Positions 10,990 to 23,039 of a stretch of DNA of 64,000 nucleotides are shown here, piece after piece (the stretch's first letter is position 1; every line of letters begins with the position of its first letter). A program made the position numbers and the translations under genes. Source of the DNA: Ascaphus truei. Lineage: Eukaryota; Chordata; Amphibia; Anura; Ascaphidae. The stretch is from NCBI GenBank assembly GCA_036426205.1, contig CM071568.1, forward strand, positions 217,735,123 through 217,799,122. Reading direction: 5' to 3'. The notes under the pieces were generated by a model. The model was not told the DNA's origin and did not search any database. It saw nothing but the letters and a program-made list of their open reading frames with translations.

Positions 10990-11385
10990 TTTATAACAGG
11001 GGACTTACCCTGTTCAGAAAACTTGCCTCTAATCCAGCAGTGTGCTGGTTAATTGACCAGCTCCTGGCTGATTAGAGGTGTTAGAAAAAGCCTGCCTCTG
11101 AGACAGGAAGTGAGACTCCTTAGCACACCTGTGAGCTGAACAAGGAGACAGACGTCTTGAGCCTGCCAGAAGAGACTGCACGCTGCCAGCAAGACACAGG
11201 GGAAAGTACTTCTAAACCTGGAGAACAAAGAAGCCTTCCCCTACAAGAGACAGATAAGACTTTCCTTTCTAAGACTTTTTGTATATCTGCACATATCAAG
11301 ATATATATTTGGGGCTGGGAGACATGCTAATCTAAAGGGAGTTGTGGACTGCATAGGTTTAACTAGAAATACTCCCAAGTGGAAC
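10990..11385. mobile_element. Possible LTR fragment inserted in L1-like ORF1
   Basis: The block starting near ATAACAGGGGACTTACCCTG contains its own short inverted repeat (CAGGGGACTTACCCTG) and ends where L1 ORF1 coding sequence resumes at about 11385. Its character resembles LTR sequence, but no terminal repeats or target duplication were established. Confidence 0.3.
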
Positions 11386-12215
11386 AGAAGCTTTGTTTGA
11401 CCCCTTATTTGCATACGTTTGGATGTTTTCTTGTGTTAAAGAAACAGGCGCAATAAAAGCCGTATTTAATTTCATCTTAAAACAGTCTCCATTGCATACC
11501 TCTGCACATGTCCTCTTACAGGGTTCTTCTTGAAACTCAATCACGTTTTTGTCCCTGCAGGCTGGTATTATTTTTTCCTTAGTGGAGTAACTGTGCATAC
11601 GCACAATCACGTCCCTTCTTCTTTTTGGGTCGCCTGATTTGGGGGCCAGCGCGTGATGAGCTAGGTCCAGCTCCAGATCTCTCTCCTCCAGGCCGTCGCA
11701 GACACTTTTGAAAAGATCCATCAGATAGGGCCTAAGGAGGTCAGGAAGAACCTCTTCAGGGACATTGCGGATCCTCAGGTTTTGCCTGCGGTCCTGGTTC
11801 TCCTGATCCTCCAGGCTCTCTTTTAGGCAGGTATCCTCGGTGCAGAGGGAATAATCTCCTCGTCTGCCTCTGTTTGCGTGTGGAGGGCTGCATCTAACCT
11901 GTTCTCCAGGTCTGCTGTTCTCCTCGTGAGGCTGCTAATTTCCTCCTTTAGCTCGGAGGCCAGATTTTTAAGGTCCTGCTGGAGGGATCTGTATAGTTTG
12001 TCATGAGAGGATGATAGCATTCCCTCCAGCATTTCCTCTAGATATGCTCGGGTAATATTCCCCTCTGCTGCAGATACCTCCGTAAGCCTCCCTGAATCCT
12101 TTCTTTGAGCTTCTGCACCATCTTGCTCGACCGGTTGGGACCCCGACCCTCATGGTGCCGCGAAAAATACTTGTTAACTCCCTTCGAGGTTTGTCATTTT
12201 CCTCCTCGGGACATG
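11380..12215 (-). pseudogene. L1-like LINE ORF1 (RNA-binding protein), frameshifted
   Basis: On the minus strand an ATG near 12215 (MSRGGK) leads into a coiled-coil segment at 12032-11823 (LQQDLKNLASELKEEISSLT, leucine heptads). A shift follows near 11820, then an RRM-like region: NLRIRNVPEEV, LELDLAHHALAPK, DPKRRRDVIVRMHSYSTKEK, ACRDKNVIEFQ. These are characteristic of L1-type ORF1p, which trimerises by its coiled coil and coats element RNA. The C-terminus is lost at the inserted DNA near 11385. Several frames are used, so this copy is not functional as assembled. Confidence 0.8.
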
Positions 12216-13040
12216 TTAGGGGTTTCTTCTCTCAAATTATAGCAAGTTTTGGGCCGATATTTTGGGGGAAAGTTGCTTAATTATCACTTTATCCGTACGG
12301 GCTTCTGGAGCTCTCTTCCTATACTGCCATACTGGTCAACGATACCGGAGGTCCCCCCCTTGGACTTAGACTTTTATCTCCAGTTTGAATGAGGGTCTGA
12401 TTGGCTCTCTGTGGGGCTTTCATGCATAGGCAGGTCTATCAGGTCCCTTGTTTTGTGGTCTCCGTTCTGCCTCTGCAACACTTTGCAGAGCTGCAGTGGT
12501 TCAACAGCCTTCCTCCCCCGCACCCGGTGTCGCAGACCATCCAGGGAGAGTTGATCCCCCCCCTCAATCACCCAATCGGGCGTCTCTGTGGTGAGCACTC
12601 TGGGTCCAGTGATTACTCTAGTGAGAGGGGGAGGGGGAACCGGAGCCCTCCTTGCTATGTGCCCATTCTTGTATAGCACGGGAGGATCCTCCAAGCACCA
12701 CCGAGGGCGAGGGGTTACGCACCTTCCTCCACCGGCCGCCCCACTCCTCTCAGGACTACGCTGGTCCTCCCTACTCGAGCCGCACGGCTCCGGCGGCCAT
12801 TTTGGAAGCACAGGGAAAGGCAGGGGGAACTTCTGCAGCGACTGCGGGACCCAGGGAGCTCAGCCGGCTGCTGCAAATTCTATCTTCCGAGGGGGTTCAT
12901 CTTGGCAGATGGCTGGGTACCTTTTTGGTAGTTTTAATTTTATTTTGAGGGCTTCCCTTACTCTCCTAACGGCCCTCCGGATGGAGCCGAGCTGAGCAGC
13001 GACCTTCCTGCTCCACGTCCAGGCCACGCCCCCCGGCTCT
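12216..13040 (-). mobile_element. L1-like LINE 5' untranslated region
   Basis: GC-rich sequence upstream of ORF1 on the minus strand ends sharply at GGGGGGCGTGGCCTGGAC (complement of ~13025-13042), which looks like the element's 5' terminus. Overlapping open frames on both strands (12374-12995) reflect GC content and are not called. Confidence 0.55.
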
Positions 13041-13915
13041 TAATATTCTTTTATTAAAATGTTACATTTTTCCTTAGTTCTGTGACTGTTTTGATAATTT
13101 TTTCAAATATTCAGTTGGTTCTGAGCTATGCAGATATGGAGACTGTTTTACTCAGTCCACAGTAATTATTGGATGTCGTGGAAGTTTAAGCTGTGATTGT
13201 GTAACTGTGTCATCAGGATTCATGTGCTGGAGATACAGTTTTATAGACAAATGGCAGGTCAGTAAAAAAAAAAAAAAAGACCTACTACTGAACCACGAGG
13301 AACTTGACAAGATAGGTGACTGAAGCCATAACCTGAGAATGATACAAACAAAGATCCCCCTGACAAATAATAGCAGAACGCTAATAACCAACAGTAGCAC
13401 TAGTAATGTGTCAAATGCCTTTGCAAACCCTGCTAGCTCCATACCACATTGTATCCCATCACACTTTTTTTAAATAGAGCATTTGCAGATGCTAAAATAA
13501 ATACAATATGAACCGTCTTTGGAAGTTATATGTTATACTTCTGTCAACTAAGGCACCTTGTGGTCCATTAACTTGAATAGGCTCTAATGTCTCTTCTGGC
13601 ACCAGAAGGTGTCTTATAGAGTAACACCACTTAGTCAATTGGGGCCAAATTGTTTCCATGACCATTTTTGCAACTTACTTACTGGTTCTTCTACACTAAA
13701 CGGTCTGACCCTGTTATATTACAATAGTCTCTACTGGTAAATAATTATTTGAGCTAGGTTTACGAAGCAGAGGTAATGGATTTTCCAAATTAATTTTGAA
13801 AAATTGGCACTGCAGATAAACTGCTGTTTTTTAATAGCATAATATAATGTATTTAAATACATTTAAATTAATTTAGTTAAACAGTCAATTAGGATATTAT
13901 GAAGATAAGGGTATT
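13041..13915. other. No feature recognised
   Basis: AT-rich sequence with a poly-A run at 13263-13278. No coding motif, terminal repeat or RNA structure was found. Confidence 0.5.
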
Positions 13916-13923
13916 CTGTAGAC

Positions 13924-14215
13924 CAGCAGTGCGCAAACTGGGGGGCGCAAAATTATTTAGGGGGGTTGCGGGCAGTTGCAGGGGTCCCGCGCTCTTCCCT
14001 CATGGCATTTAAATTAATGCCGGGGGATCGCATGAGGCCTCTGCAACTAACTTTCCTTCTCTTCGGTGATGCGTCGCCATGGCAACGTGACGTCACGTGA
14101 CCCCACGCCATCATTTGACTCCGAGAGCCTGAGAGGAGGTAAGTGAGGGGTGGGCGCGAGCAAGGAGGGAAGCAGGAGGGGGAGGGGCGCGAGCAAGAAA
14201 GATTGTGCAGCGCTG
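13924..14215. mobile_element. hAT-type MITE with 8-bp target duplication
   Basis: The left end CAGCAGTGCGCAAACTGG and the right end GTGCAGCGCTG are partial inverted repeats. CTGTAGAC flanks both sides (13916-13923 and 14216-14223), a perfect 8-bp duplication as made by hAT transposases. The interior includes CCATGGCAACGTGACGTCAC and encodes no transposase. It is related to 18145-18416 and 43658-43925. Confidence 0.85.
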
Positions 14216-14639
14216 CTGTAGACCTGAGTATTGTATGCCTGCTTGTGGTATATCTATTATGTTATCTAATGCAACCCCATTGTATTGTATTTCATTCCAT
14301 GTAGATTGGGAATGTGTGAGAACATGCATATTATTTTTGTTATTATTTAATCAATTTGAAATAAAAGAAAAACACTTGGGGGGCTATGCACTAAGCAGTG
14401 AGCTTTTGCGCCTGACTGGAACATTTTTTGCTTGCCCGTTACACAGTGAAGCCAAAAGTGGGATTCACTAACAAGTTCAGCGCATTTTGTTCCGGCTGAG
14501 CTTTTTTTCCACCCTTGCTATCGGGCTTAAACTTGTAAAGTGCAATAGCTGATAGAAAAAAAAGCCAACTTTAAGAATTGACTCTGCGTCTCCATGCACG
14601 GCTCCAACAGGCGATCGTGCAATATAATAAAATTTTTTT

Positions 14640-14860
14640 TTTTTTAGCATGTTCTTGTATAGTGCTGCTAGTTTTACATAGCGCTTTACTGAGGCATTTT
14701 GCAGGCACAGGTCTGAGGCACAGGGAGGTAAAGTGACTTGCCCAAGGTCACAAGGAGCCGACACTGGGAATTGAACCAGGTTCCCCTGCTCAAACTTGGT
14801 TCCCGTCTTTACTCACTGAGCAACTCCTTCTCCCTGCAATATACATTTTAATACTAGTGT
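14640..14860. repeat. MIR/L2-like SINE-LINE fragment
   Basis: GGTAAAGTGACTTGCCCAAG followed by GTCACAAGGAGCC and GGGAATTGAACCAGG matches the long-conserved block found in vertebrate MIR/CORE-type repeats. It lies in the left arm of the foldback element without a counterpart in the right arm, so it probably inserted after the arms formed. Confidence 0.6.
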
Positions 14861-15107
14861 ACATGTGTAGGGGGTCTCCTGTGCTGAACCGCATTGGTTT
14901 CAGCCTCGGGACCCCCTACTTCATGAGATACAGGCCCCATTATGGGGTGCCGGTATCCCCTGTGCTTTTAAAGCTCCCGTGTCACGTGACTGGGGGATTT
15001 AAATCCTGCAGGGGGATACCTGTACCCCATAACGGGGCCTGTATCTCATGAAGTAGTGGGTCCCTGAGGCTGTAACCAATGCAAGTCAGCTCAGGACCAA
15101 AACACAT

Positions 15108-16330
15108 ACAGTACAGTAATGGGCAAAATAACTATTATCCAGATATGGATAGTAGATTATTTGCCCATTATTAAACACAATATTAGCCATAAATAAAGTA
15201 AATAAAAACAGTTCTACTTACCCCTGGCAATGTGAAGGGCATCCTCGTCAGCTTACTGCAGGTCCATGTCCTCCGTTGCCAGAAAGAAAACATAGCAAAA
15301 TACAATCTAATGTCGCCTATCCCCTTAATCACCGTAGCGGTAAATAACCGCTATAGTAATTAAGGGGTTAACCCACCCTCTGCCACTACCCACCCAGGAG
15401 GCCTAACCACCCTCCCCAGGCAACTACCCCTACCCTTCACCCATTCATTGGTACAGTGGGTACATCATGCTTATATAATAATGGCATGATTTACCACTAT
15501 ACCAAGAAATGGTGAAGAATTAAAAAAACAGGCCCAAATAAAAAACATTACATAGCCAAATCAAACACAGCACATAGCAAAATAAAATACAGCACATAGC
15601 AAAATAAAATACCACCCGAGTGCCCCCAGACTCCCATGGGGACCACCCGAGGGCCCCCAGACACCCGTGAGGACAACCCAGGGACCCCCAGACACCCGCG
15701 GGGACCACCTGGAGGCCACAGAGCCTTTGCGGGGACCACCCGAGGGCCCCCAGACACCCATGGGTACCTCCTGGGGTGCAATGTGGGACCTGAGGGGACC
15801 CCTGTTGGCCTGTGGTATTAATCCTGTGTGTAAAAATAAATAAATATTGGTTTTATAGGTGGGGGCACAGGGTGAGTGGGTTGTGTGTGGTTGTTTATTA
15901 AATATTGTAATGGTTTATTGGGGGCTTAGAAGGTGGGTAGTAGGGCTGATGTGTGTATTTTTTTTATTGTGTGTAGTGGAGTGGTAAAGCGGTATTATCA
16001 CCAAGGATGGGTGTTTAGGCCTACCAGGTGGGTAGTGGGGGAGCGTGGGTTAACCCCTTAATTACTATAGAGGTTACTAACCACTAAGGTGATTAAGGGG
16101 TTAGGGTACTTTAGATTGTCTTTTTTATTGTTCTGTATTGTTTGTAGCAACTGAGCACATGAATGTGATGAGGCTGAGGACGGCCTTCATCGTGGAAGCC
16201 TGGCAGGGGTGAGTGCAAGATTTATTTACTTTATTTACGCTGCTTAATGTTGTATTTTAAATGGGCAAATGCACTATTATCCATATCTGGATAATAGTAA
16301 TTTTGCCCATTACTGTACTGTATGTGTTAG
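15108..16330. repeat. Inner palindrome with TATCCAGATATGGATA-type ends
   Basis: 15118-15172 and 16258-16315 are each short palindromes (AATGGGCAAA ... TTTGCCCATT). The blocks between them are inverted relative to each other: AACCGCTATAGTAATTAAGG at ~15346 returns near 16070, and ACCCACCCAGGAGGCCTA returns near 16020. The centre is about 15710. The same end module occurs at 48784-48842. Confidence 0.7.
15612..15780. repeat. GC-rich minisatellite, ~38-bp units
   Basis: Units of the form GGGACCACCCGAGGGCCCCC followed by AGACACCCGYG repeat about four times at the palindrome centre. Long frames on both strands here simply read through the repeat. Confidence 0.75.
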
Positions 16331-16404
16331 GGGGTGCGGGGGGGGGGTGTATTTATTTAAAAGTATTATTTCTTTTTTGGGGGGCACACGATTGGTACTG
16401 CAGA

Positions 16405-16512
16405 CCAGCGGGGACCCCTGGACTCCCACAGGGATCACCCGCGGGCCCTGGACTCCCGCTTGGATCACCCGAGGGCTCACGGACTTCCGCGGGGATCACC
16501 TGGGGACACCCG
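16405..16512. repeat. GC-rich minisatellite, ~30-bp units
   Basis: GGACTCCCGCTTGGATCACC and variants (CGGACTTCCGCGGGGATCACC) repeat three to four times. The composition resembles the 15612-15780 array but with a different unit. Confidence 0.65.
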
Positions 16513-16830
16513 CCGGCCTGTTGTATTAATGGTGTGCCGACAAAAAAGTAAACAAAGATTTTTTGACTGTGTTTACTTCTTTTGCGCCGGCCTTTAGTTG
16601 GCGCGAAATTGTGGCGTGCTTTTAAAGCACGATTGAGTTTTCACTGTTTAGTGAATCACGCGGGCTGGCAAAAAACGGAGTGTTTTGCTGTTTTTGCCTG
16701 ATTGGACGTGTTTTGCTCACAGGGCTGAAAAAAATGCCTTTTAAGGCCGATAAAGCGCTGTTATCCCTGCTTAGTGAATCGCCACTTATTGCTCTTAAAA
16801 GCAGTTATCACTGCTTAGTGCATCGCCCCC

Positions 16831-17922
16831 TTAGTATGAAAATAGCAACAGTAAATAACAATAACATGATTATGATTATATGGAATAATATACATATACT
16901 GTAGTTGAGCATAAAGGTGGCATAGTAAGGACCTCCAGATGTTTTTTGAGTAATGTTAAAGTTATAGTGGACAGCTGTATGTGCTGCCATTTTGTTATGC
17001 ATGTTAAAAAAATATATAACCCTCCAATGGTGTACAGTAGCGATTTTGCATGAAAGGCATGACATGTTGTTGCCTGAAGACATTGAGATTTTATTATGTT
17101 ACAATAAAATGTTTATTGATATATATAAGTCCACCGCTGGGGGAGCAGCTGGTTGTCCCCGGCAGGGTGGAAGAAAGAGCCATTGATGCAACGGGCCGAC
17201 CGACACTGGTAATGGGCTCACCACCCTGATTAATTACTCTGGTTACCCTCCACCTACACCACCTACCCTCAATCAACAAGTCCAGTGTCACATTCTCCAC
17301 TCCTCCAACTCTCACCGTCATACTCTAATATTTTGTCTTTACTTATATTGATAGCTAGATGTGATGTATCCATTTGATCCAGTTTTGAGCATTCCTTTTT
17401 TTTTGGTATGTTTTTTTCTCTCAAAGCTTACAATTACTGCACAGTTATCAGAGCAAGGCATCATATAGTACAACTGATAGTACAATCTCTTTATAAACAT
17501 GTTGGTGACGTGATGTGTTTTTGAATCACGCTATTATTTTTCTACCCAAATCACCACGCCCCCCTGTAAACCTAGCTCATAGAATGTCATAAAAGTGACA
17601 GATAAACGGGACCAATTATCTGCTTAGTTATGTCATTCTGTTTTGTTTGCATGCTGCTTATCTATATCTGCTAGGTTTTTGGTTAGCATCTAATTGCAGA
17701 TTTCCAAACCTAACCTTGGCCAGTTCTTATTGCATATTGTTCTGCAATTCCCACTCGAGCACAGTGTATCAAAATGAGAGAGAAAGACTCTTTGCATTTA
17801 TTCGCAATAATCTGCATTCAAACAGTCATACTACTGCAGTAGAATTATGCTGATAGCTAGGTGAACTGAACCGCATGGCTCTAGGATATTGGACACCGAC
17901 AAAGCTAGTTCTATATTTTCTA
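16831..17922. other. No feature recognised
   Basis: Mostly AT-rich sequence. Open frames of 60-91 codons lack recognisable motifs. Confidence 0.45.
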
Positions 17923-17988
17923 TGTCCTACACAAACAATACAAATGTCCTATACAAACAATACAAATTTCCTATACAAACAATACAAA
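17923..17988. repeat. 22-bp tandem repeat, three copies
   Basis: TGTCCTAYACAAACAATACAAA is repeated three times with two substitutions. Confidence 0.9.
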
Positions 17989-18144
17989 TAAGACTGTATA
18001 TTAGCTGTAATTTGAAATAATGAAAACATTTCTCATATATTGTTACATTATGTCCTGTTAGAGGTACTGTAAATAGAAGTCCCAGCCTTACTCTGACTAC
18101 CATAGAAAAAAGGAGAACAAACCCCCTGTGCCGGTGCTCTAGAC

Positions 18145-18416
18145 CAGGGGGGCGCAAACTTTTTTCCCTGCGCCCCCCTGCGGGCAGTTCCCCTCTCAAC
18201 ATGCCCCCCCTCCCCCGCTTACCTTGGCTTCGGTGTCATGACGTCATGTTGCCATGGCGACGCGTCTAAGAAGCCGCCGGAACCAAAGGTAAGTCAGGTT
18301 TACAGAGGCATTCGCTGCTTCCCCGGCACTTAATACAAATGCCTTCGGGAAGCGCGCGCAAGACCCTTGTAAACCCCCCGCAGTCAGTCCCGCGCCCCCC
18401 AGTTTGCGCACCGCTG
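18145..18416. mobile_element. hAT-type MITE with 8-bp target duplication
   Basis: Left end CAGGGGGGCGCAAACT and right end AGTTTGCGCACCGCTG are inverted repeats. CTCTAGAC flanks both sides (18137-18144 and 18417-18424), a perfect 8-bp duplication. The interior contains CATGACGTCATG and GCCATGGCGACGCG, as in the related copies. No transposase. Confidence 0.9.
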
Positions 18417-18781
18417 CTCTAGACGATTGGTAGAGACATAATGACTGTAATAAAATCCATATAAACTGACAATAATGGGATTGTAATGTCCAGGAGATGT
18501 ATACAGCTGCTGCACAATAAAAGCGCTGAATTCTGTGGCCCGTGTATGTGTGAACAACAAAGCAGGTAGGGGAAGAGAAGAGCGGGGGAAGAGAAAAACC
18601 GGCAGCAAGAGCCCACAGTGTGAACCCACGCTGGCGGTAAAACCAGCCCTGTTGCAATCAAGCCCCCAAATAATTCCTGCTGTCACACAGTGGCCTTAGA
18701 CAGGTAGTGAGGAGGAAAAGTATAAAAGGACTCGCGTTCCCTGAATATCCATATCCATATAAATAGCGACGTAATGCAGCC

Positions 18782-18880
18782 TTGATACTCCTGATAGGTT
18801 AACAAACACACACACATACCCAGCAAGCTCATTTAAGCCCCACAAGTTACCACAAATATATACTGTGTATATATATATAT
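18782..18880 (-). repeat. Repeat end module next to (TA)n
   Basis: On the minus strand the (TA)n tract is followed by GTGGTAACTTGTGGGGCTTA and AGCTTGCTGGGTATGTGTG. A near copy on the plus strand follows the (TA)n at 25137-25184. The element ends in or targets (TA)n tracts. Confidence 0.6.
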
Positions 18881-20449
18881 GTAGCCATATTTCTATTGTG
18901 GACACCCCCCCCCCCTCCTCTTACTCCTCTTACTCGCTGCGGCCGTTCGCGGGGAGGTGTGGGGGCATGTGCGCGAGCAGCATGCTGTTCCCTGATGCGG
19001 CCGGTTGCCGGGGACACGCGCGGGCCGTTGCTAGGGCCGCGGTCACGTTGCTGAGGTCCCAGCGGTTCGCGGTGCAGCGCGCCGCCATTGCGCATTGTCT
19101 CGCGCATGCGCAGTGAGAGCCAGGCGCCGGTAGGACCCCAAACAGCTCACACATGCGCAGGGATGAGCCCGCGAAACCCTAGCCTACCAGGGAAGGCTCT
19201 AAGCAGGGACTACGAGTCCCATGAGCCTCTGCACACCCCACGTGATGCTAGGGAGCCAATAGGGCTTAGGGTCTCCATGCAGGGGGAAAATAGATACATT
19301 TCGCGTGCTGAGCCCAAGCTAGTTAGTTGGAGCTGGGAGCAGGAAGGGGAAGGAAGGGTGTAAGGAGCAAGTGAAGCTCCTGCACCAGGTAAGGTTCCCC
19401 CAAGTCCCAGATAGGCCCCAACTCCCCACCAGGCTAGTGGGTAAGTGAGAAGGGACGGCCCCAGATTAGGGACCCTGCCCTTAGGTTCATGGTGTGCACT
19501 CTTGTCAGGTCACAGCGGTCAGTGCTGTGAGGGCTGACAAGCGGGCACCGTGCAAGGTTGCAGTACGTTGCTGCAGGGGTTGGAAGGGTTAGGTAGGAGT
19601 GAGGCAGAGGGGACTCGGGCGGTACGGGAAGAGGTAGTGCGGGTGCAGGGGGTCAAGGACCCACTTGCATAGGACAGGTTCCCCGAAGGCCCATAGGAGT
19701 TTTCCCCTGAAGCCATTCAAGGTTGCTGTGCTGTAGGGATGGCCTATAGTACAGCGAGCATCACCGTAGTTCATAGAGTCAGTTAGGGACTCAGCGGATG
19801 CTGTGCATCCGCTCAGAAGGTTGGGCGCAGATCTTTGTTGTGGCTGCAGAGGCCATCCTGGTGGGATTGCCACGGACGGTGGATCCTGGATGTTGTGAAG
19901 GAACTCGTCTGATTCTTTGTGAAGCCTGTTGCAGGCCCGAGCACTGGAGTGCTCGGCAGGTAACCTCTTTATTAACAAGTGCACCAACAATCCTATCAAT
20001 TCATTAGTGACTGCGCAGTCACGCATATCCTCTCTCTGCAAGAGTGCGGGACATTGTGCGGGGGTTTATGGACACGGGGTGGGGTCACCCGGTGTAGGGG
20101 AAGCGTCCTGCGAGACGCAGTAATCAGTGTCTCCTCTAGAGAGGGACACCCGTTATTCAGTTGATGTTATATGTTATATGCACAAGTAAAGGTATTGGTT
20201 ATTACACATACGGCCTGCTGAGTATTTGTATGTGTCCTGCGAGGAACAATTCCCGCTCTGCTGGGAACCATCGCAGGTGGAGGCGCTGAACCGAGTACAG
20301 GGTTACTCCTAATATAATTGCCCCAGGTTCCCCGTGGCGGAAGCTCAGCCCTCCTGTGAGCCTAACAGGTAACGCACCACACCTGGTAACTGTAGGTTCT
20401 CCACACTCATACTATATCTGCTATTGGTTGGGGGGGAATACCCGTTACA
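18880..20449 (+). mobile_element. LTR (~1.57 kb), related to 56072-57899
   Basis: It starts TGTAGCCATA and ends CCCGTTACA. The 3' part (GGAGGCGCTGAACCGAG, GGTTCCCCGTGGCGGAAGC, CCCGTTACA) is the same family as the minus-strand LTRs at 56072-57899 and 60098-61531. The early part is CpG-rich and shares CGCGCATGCGCAGT with them, consistent with a U3 promoter. No internal region is attached, so it appears to be a solo LTR. Both flanks are TA-rich, which hides any target duplication. Multiple frames inside are chance. Confidence 0.7.
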
Positions 20450-20636
20450 TATATATGTCAAAAAGGAGTTCTACTGGGCATGGCAGTATATACTATAAAC
20501 AAACACAAACAGAGCCCAGTGCTACATCCAATGGCAAAAATACATAGTGAAATACCTATATATCTCTTAAATAAAAGGGTCATTTAGTTTAACACTTTGG
20601 CCAAAGCATTGTAAGCCTGTGAGCCCCTCCAATATG

Positions 20637-20640
<4 letters not shown>

Positions 20641-20671
<31 letters not shown>
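20641..20671. repeat. (TA)n microsatellite
   Basis: An alternating TA tract with one interrupting G sits at the low-coordinate edge of the Penelope-like element. Confidence 0.95.
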
Positions 20672-20674
<3 letters not shown>

Positions 20675-21390
20675 AACAAAAAGAAGGGGACTGAGCTGCG
20701 CCTCTGCTAATGATTGCTGGTATACAGTGTGACTCACTAGGAGTAAAACACTGTATAATAGGTGTATATAAATTCTAATGAAATAAGGAAATGAAATAAA
20801 ATAAAAATAAAATAAAAATAATTAATAAATCAAATACAATAAACCCCAACAATCAAAAACATAAAGCTCCAACACCAAAAACAGCCACACATATACTAAC
20901 AAAGCGAAATATACACCACACAGCGACTACACGTACACAACCACAAAAACAAATACTCACCAGATGGGAAAAAAAAGGGGGGGTATAAAAACCAGTCTCA
21001 GAATAGTCCAATAAGTCCAATAAATTCTGCGTATAGAGGGTCTCCGGCTGCTCTCAAGTGGACAAACCACACACCCAGGGAATCTAGAAGAAAAGGGAGA
21101 GAGAGAGCGCACACACCATAGCGTAAAATTGTAACATTTAATGAGGGGAAGGGAGAGGGGGGGGATAAGAATTGCACTTACAAAGGTACAATAATAAAAG
21201 CATTTGTGAATATAATCACCACCATCCGGTTAGAAACTGCAGCCTCATAGTCTGTGCAGTCCCAGGATACGTCCCAGTCCAAGTCCAGGGTAGTTATTCT
21301 CCTCTGCATCAATGGGGAGTCCGTAGAGTAGCTCCGAGCTCGGAAGCCTCTGCAACAATCGCGCGGGTCAAGGGTCCCAACGCGCGGTGA

Positions 21391-21398
21391 TGACGTCA
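21391..21398. promoter_or_regulatory. TGACGTCA palindrome near PLE hammerhead
   Basis: It lies about 35 bases downstream (minus strand) of the hammerhead, the same side as in four other elements. Confidence 0.5.
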
Positions 21399-21424
21399 GT
21401 GTCATGCGTCTGACGTAATGACGC

Positions 21425-21472
21425 TCCCTGACGCGTTTCGTCACACAACGGCGACTTTCTCAAGGGAAGTCA
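21425..21472 (-). ncRNA. Hammerhead of the PLE, U3/A8 core variant
   Basis: Minus strand: TTGAGAA occupies the CTGANGA position, then A, helix II GTCGC/GTGAC (with one G-U pair), GAAA, ACGCGT as helix III, and GTC as the cleavage triplet. Helix I pairs CTTCC with GGGAG after a mismatch at the first pair. C3 to U and G8 to A occur together, keeping a possible 3-8 pair. The rest of the core matches the consensus. Confidence 0.7.
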
Positions 21473-21832
21473 GGAGAGGGAAAGGTCCGGTATTATATCC
21501 ACTGTCTGCTGATAGATTGACTAATTCCAACCCCTCTCAGCTGTACGGTACGTTTCAGTGCATACAATCGCAGTGCCTGTTAGTTAAGGTGGAACTCTGG
21601 AGACCAGGGATAATATACTAAGGATACAAAAAATGCATGCTCATAATTAGAAATTAGTAATTGGTAATTAAAAAACAAATAGACCGCCGCTTACATAGAT
21701 TGGTGACAAATAAACCTTCAACAACATATTAACATTTCCAATACTCAATTGCGATTGATATTGAAAATACCAATTGCCCAAACCAATATAAAATTATGTA
21801 AAAGGCTCTCAATATATCAATAATGTTGTGTA

Positions 21833-21965
21833 CTAAAAGTGGATAATCATACCAATACCCACATGAGAGCCTACCTGTCTAATACAAGTTAGACATAGGT
21901 AATAAAACGATTACATAAAAAACTGAAAAACAGAGGTGTAATTGTTAGCAATAGAAATAGAAGCA
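21833..21965. repeat. Arm of an inverted duplication (partner 24563-25118)
   Basis: 21833-21890 (GTGGATAATCATACCAATAC...) is the reverse complement of 25010-25118, and 21900-21965 is the reverse complement of 24563-24618. The PLE coding region therefore lies between inverted copies of the same ~130 bp. Confidence 0.8.
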
Positions 21966-22663
21966 CGTAGGAGAGCATTGTGACAATTACAAAACTTTAT
22001 ACTAATCTATAATGTCTTCTATCCTAGGTCCCGCAATGAAGCAGGCATCTAGGAGGGAGGTTTAAGTAAGCCACGAACAAAGAAGATATCAGGAAGTGAA
22101 CCACTAATGTGGTTGCTTTGCTGTATACTAGTGGAACATGTGTAAAACAGTGATGGAATGTGTTAAGATATATAGGACCTTAATAGGTATTATTGTGCTG
22201 GTCAATAGTGTGTGCTACCACTCAAAGGAACCAAATTGTGCATAATATTGAAAAAGACTAATGGGTGTAGTACATCTAAGGTGTATGATGAATATATAAA
22301 TGTGAAAAATGATTATTTGATATGTATATACCTTGTATCTATGTGTGCTAAATTACATAAATGTTGTATTTGCCCAAAATCTAAATCCTATAAAGTAATG
22401 TGAAATAAAGTGAGGAGTGATGGGGGGGGGGGGGGGTAAAGAGGGGTGTGGGATGAATCCAGAAGGGATCCAGACAGAAGATGGCAGAGTGCAGAGGCAG
22501 TATTGGCAGGAAGAACCGTCCAAGGAGACATCATACAAGGTACTCACATCTAGTGCAGTTTCATTAAAGTCCACCCGGACTCAAGTACCCATTGGTGGAT
22601 CCCAAAGGTTTCCCAACTTACATAGGTCTTAAACGATCCCCACAAGGGCATGGTGAGATGTCA

Positions 22664-22963
22664 TCATATCCCCACTATTGTCATGGTTTTAGGGTCTTGC
22701 TGGTGAATGATTTGAAATGCCCTAGACAGACTATGGGTACTGAGACCTTGAGTGCATTTCTTCCTATGCAGGAACCTTGTTCCAAGAGTCCTAGTGGTGG
22801 CGTCCAAATATTTTAGATTGCATCCACATTGAATCATGTACACCACATATGTACTTAGACCAAGGATGGAACTTTTGATATGTGTGTGTGTACCTCTTAA
22901 GGTGGAACTGACAGTATTAACTAGGAGATGCTTGCAAGTACTGCATCGACTTTTTCCGTCCAC
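22664..22963 (-). pseudogene. PLE GIY-YIG endonuclease domain
   Basis: The 99-codon minus-strand frame has a cysteine pair (CSTCKHLL) followed by STYVVYMIQCGCNLKYL, the GIY-YIG core region in its PLE form (VYMIQC for the GIY half, KYL for the YIG half), then RTLGTRFLHRK with the conserved Arg, and HSLSRAF later. In PLEs this nuclease nicks the target and primes reverse transcription. The usual VG of the YIG half reads LD, and the frame is not joined to the RT, so this copy is probably inactive. Confidence 0.75.
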
Positions 22964-23039
22964 AGGGATGATTACCAGTGGCCCTTTTGAAGCTTGCTAC
23001 TGATAGACATGGGAGAGACGTAAGTCTAGAGGAGCTAGA

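Larger units (their letters stand above)
14378..16830. mobile_element. Foldback DNA element (~2.45 kb) with nested pieces
   Basis: GGGGGGCTATGCACTAAGCAGTGA at the left (14378 on) mirrors TCACTGCTTAGTGCATCGCCCCC at the right (to 16830). Inside, 15108-16330 is a second large palindrome, and the left half additionally holds a MIR/L2-like fragment and a hairpin module at 14865-15075. No transposase is present. Relatives occur at 26653-27515 and 48590-50035. Target duplication is unclear. Short ORFs inside are not supported. Confidence 0.75.

Noticed and set aside
17923..17988. CRISPR-like repeat
   Set aside because: Repeats are directly adjacent with no spacers, and the genome is vertebrate.
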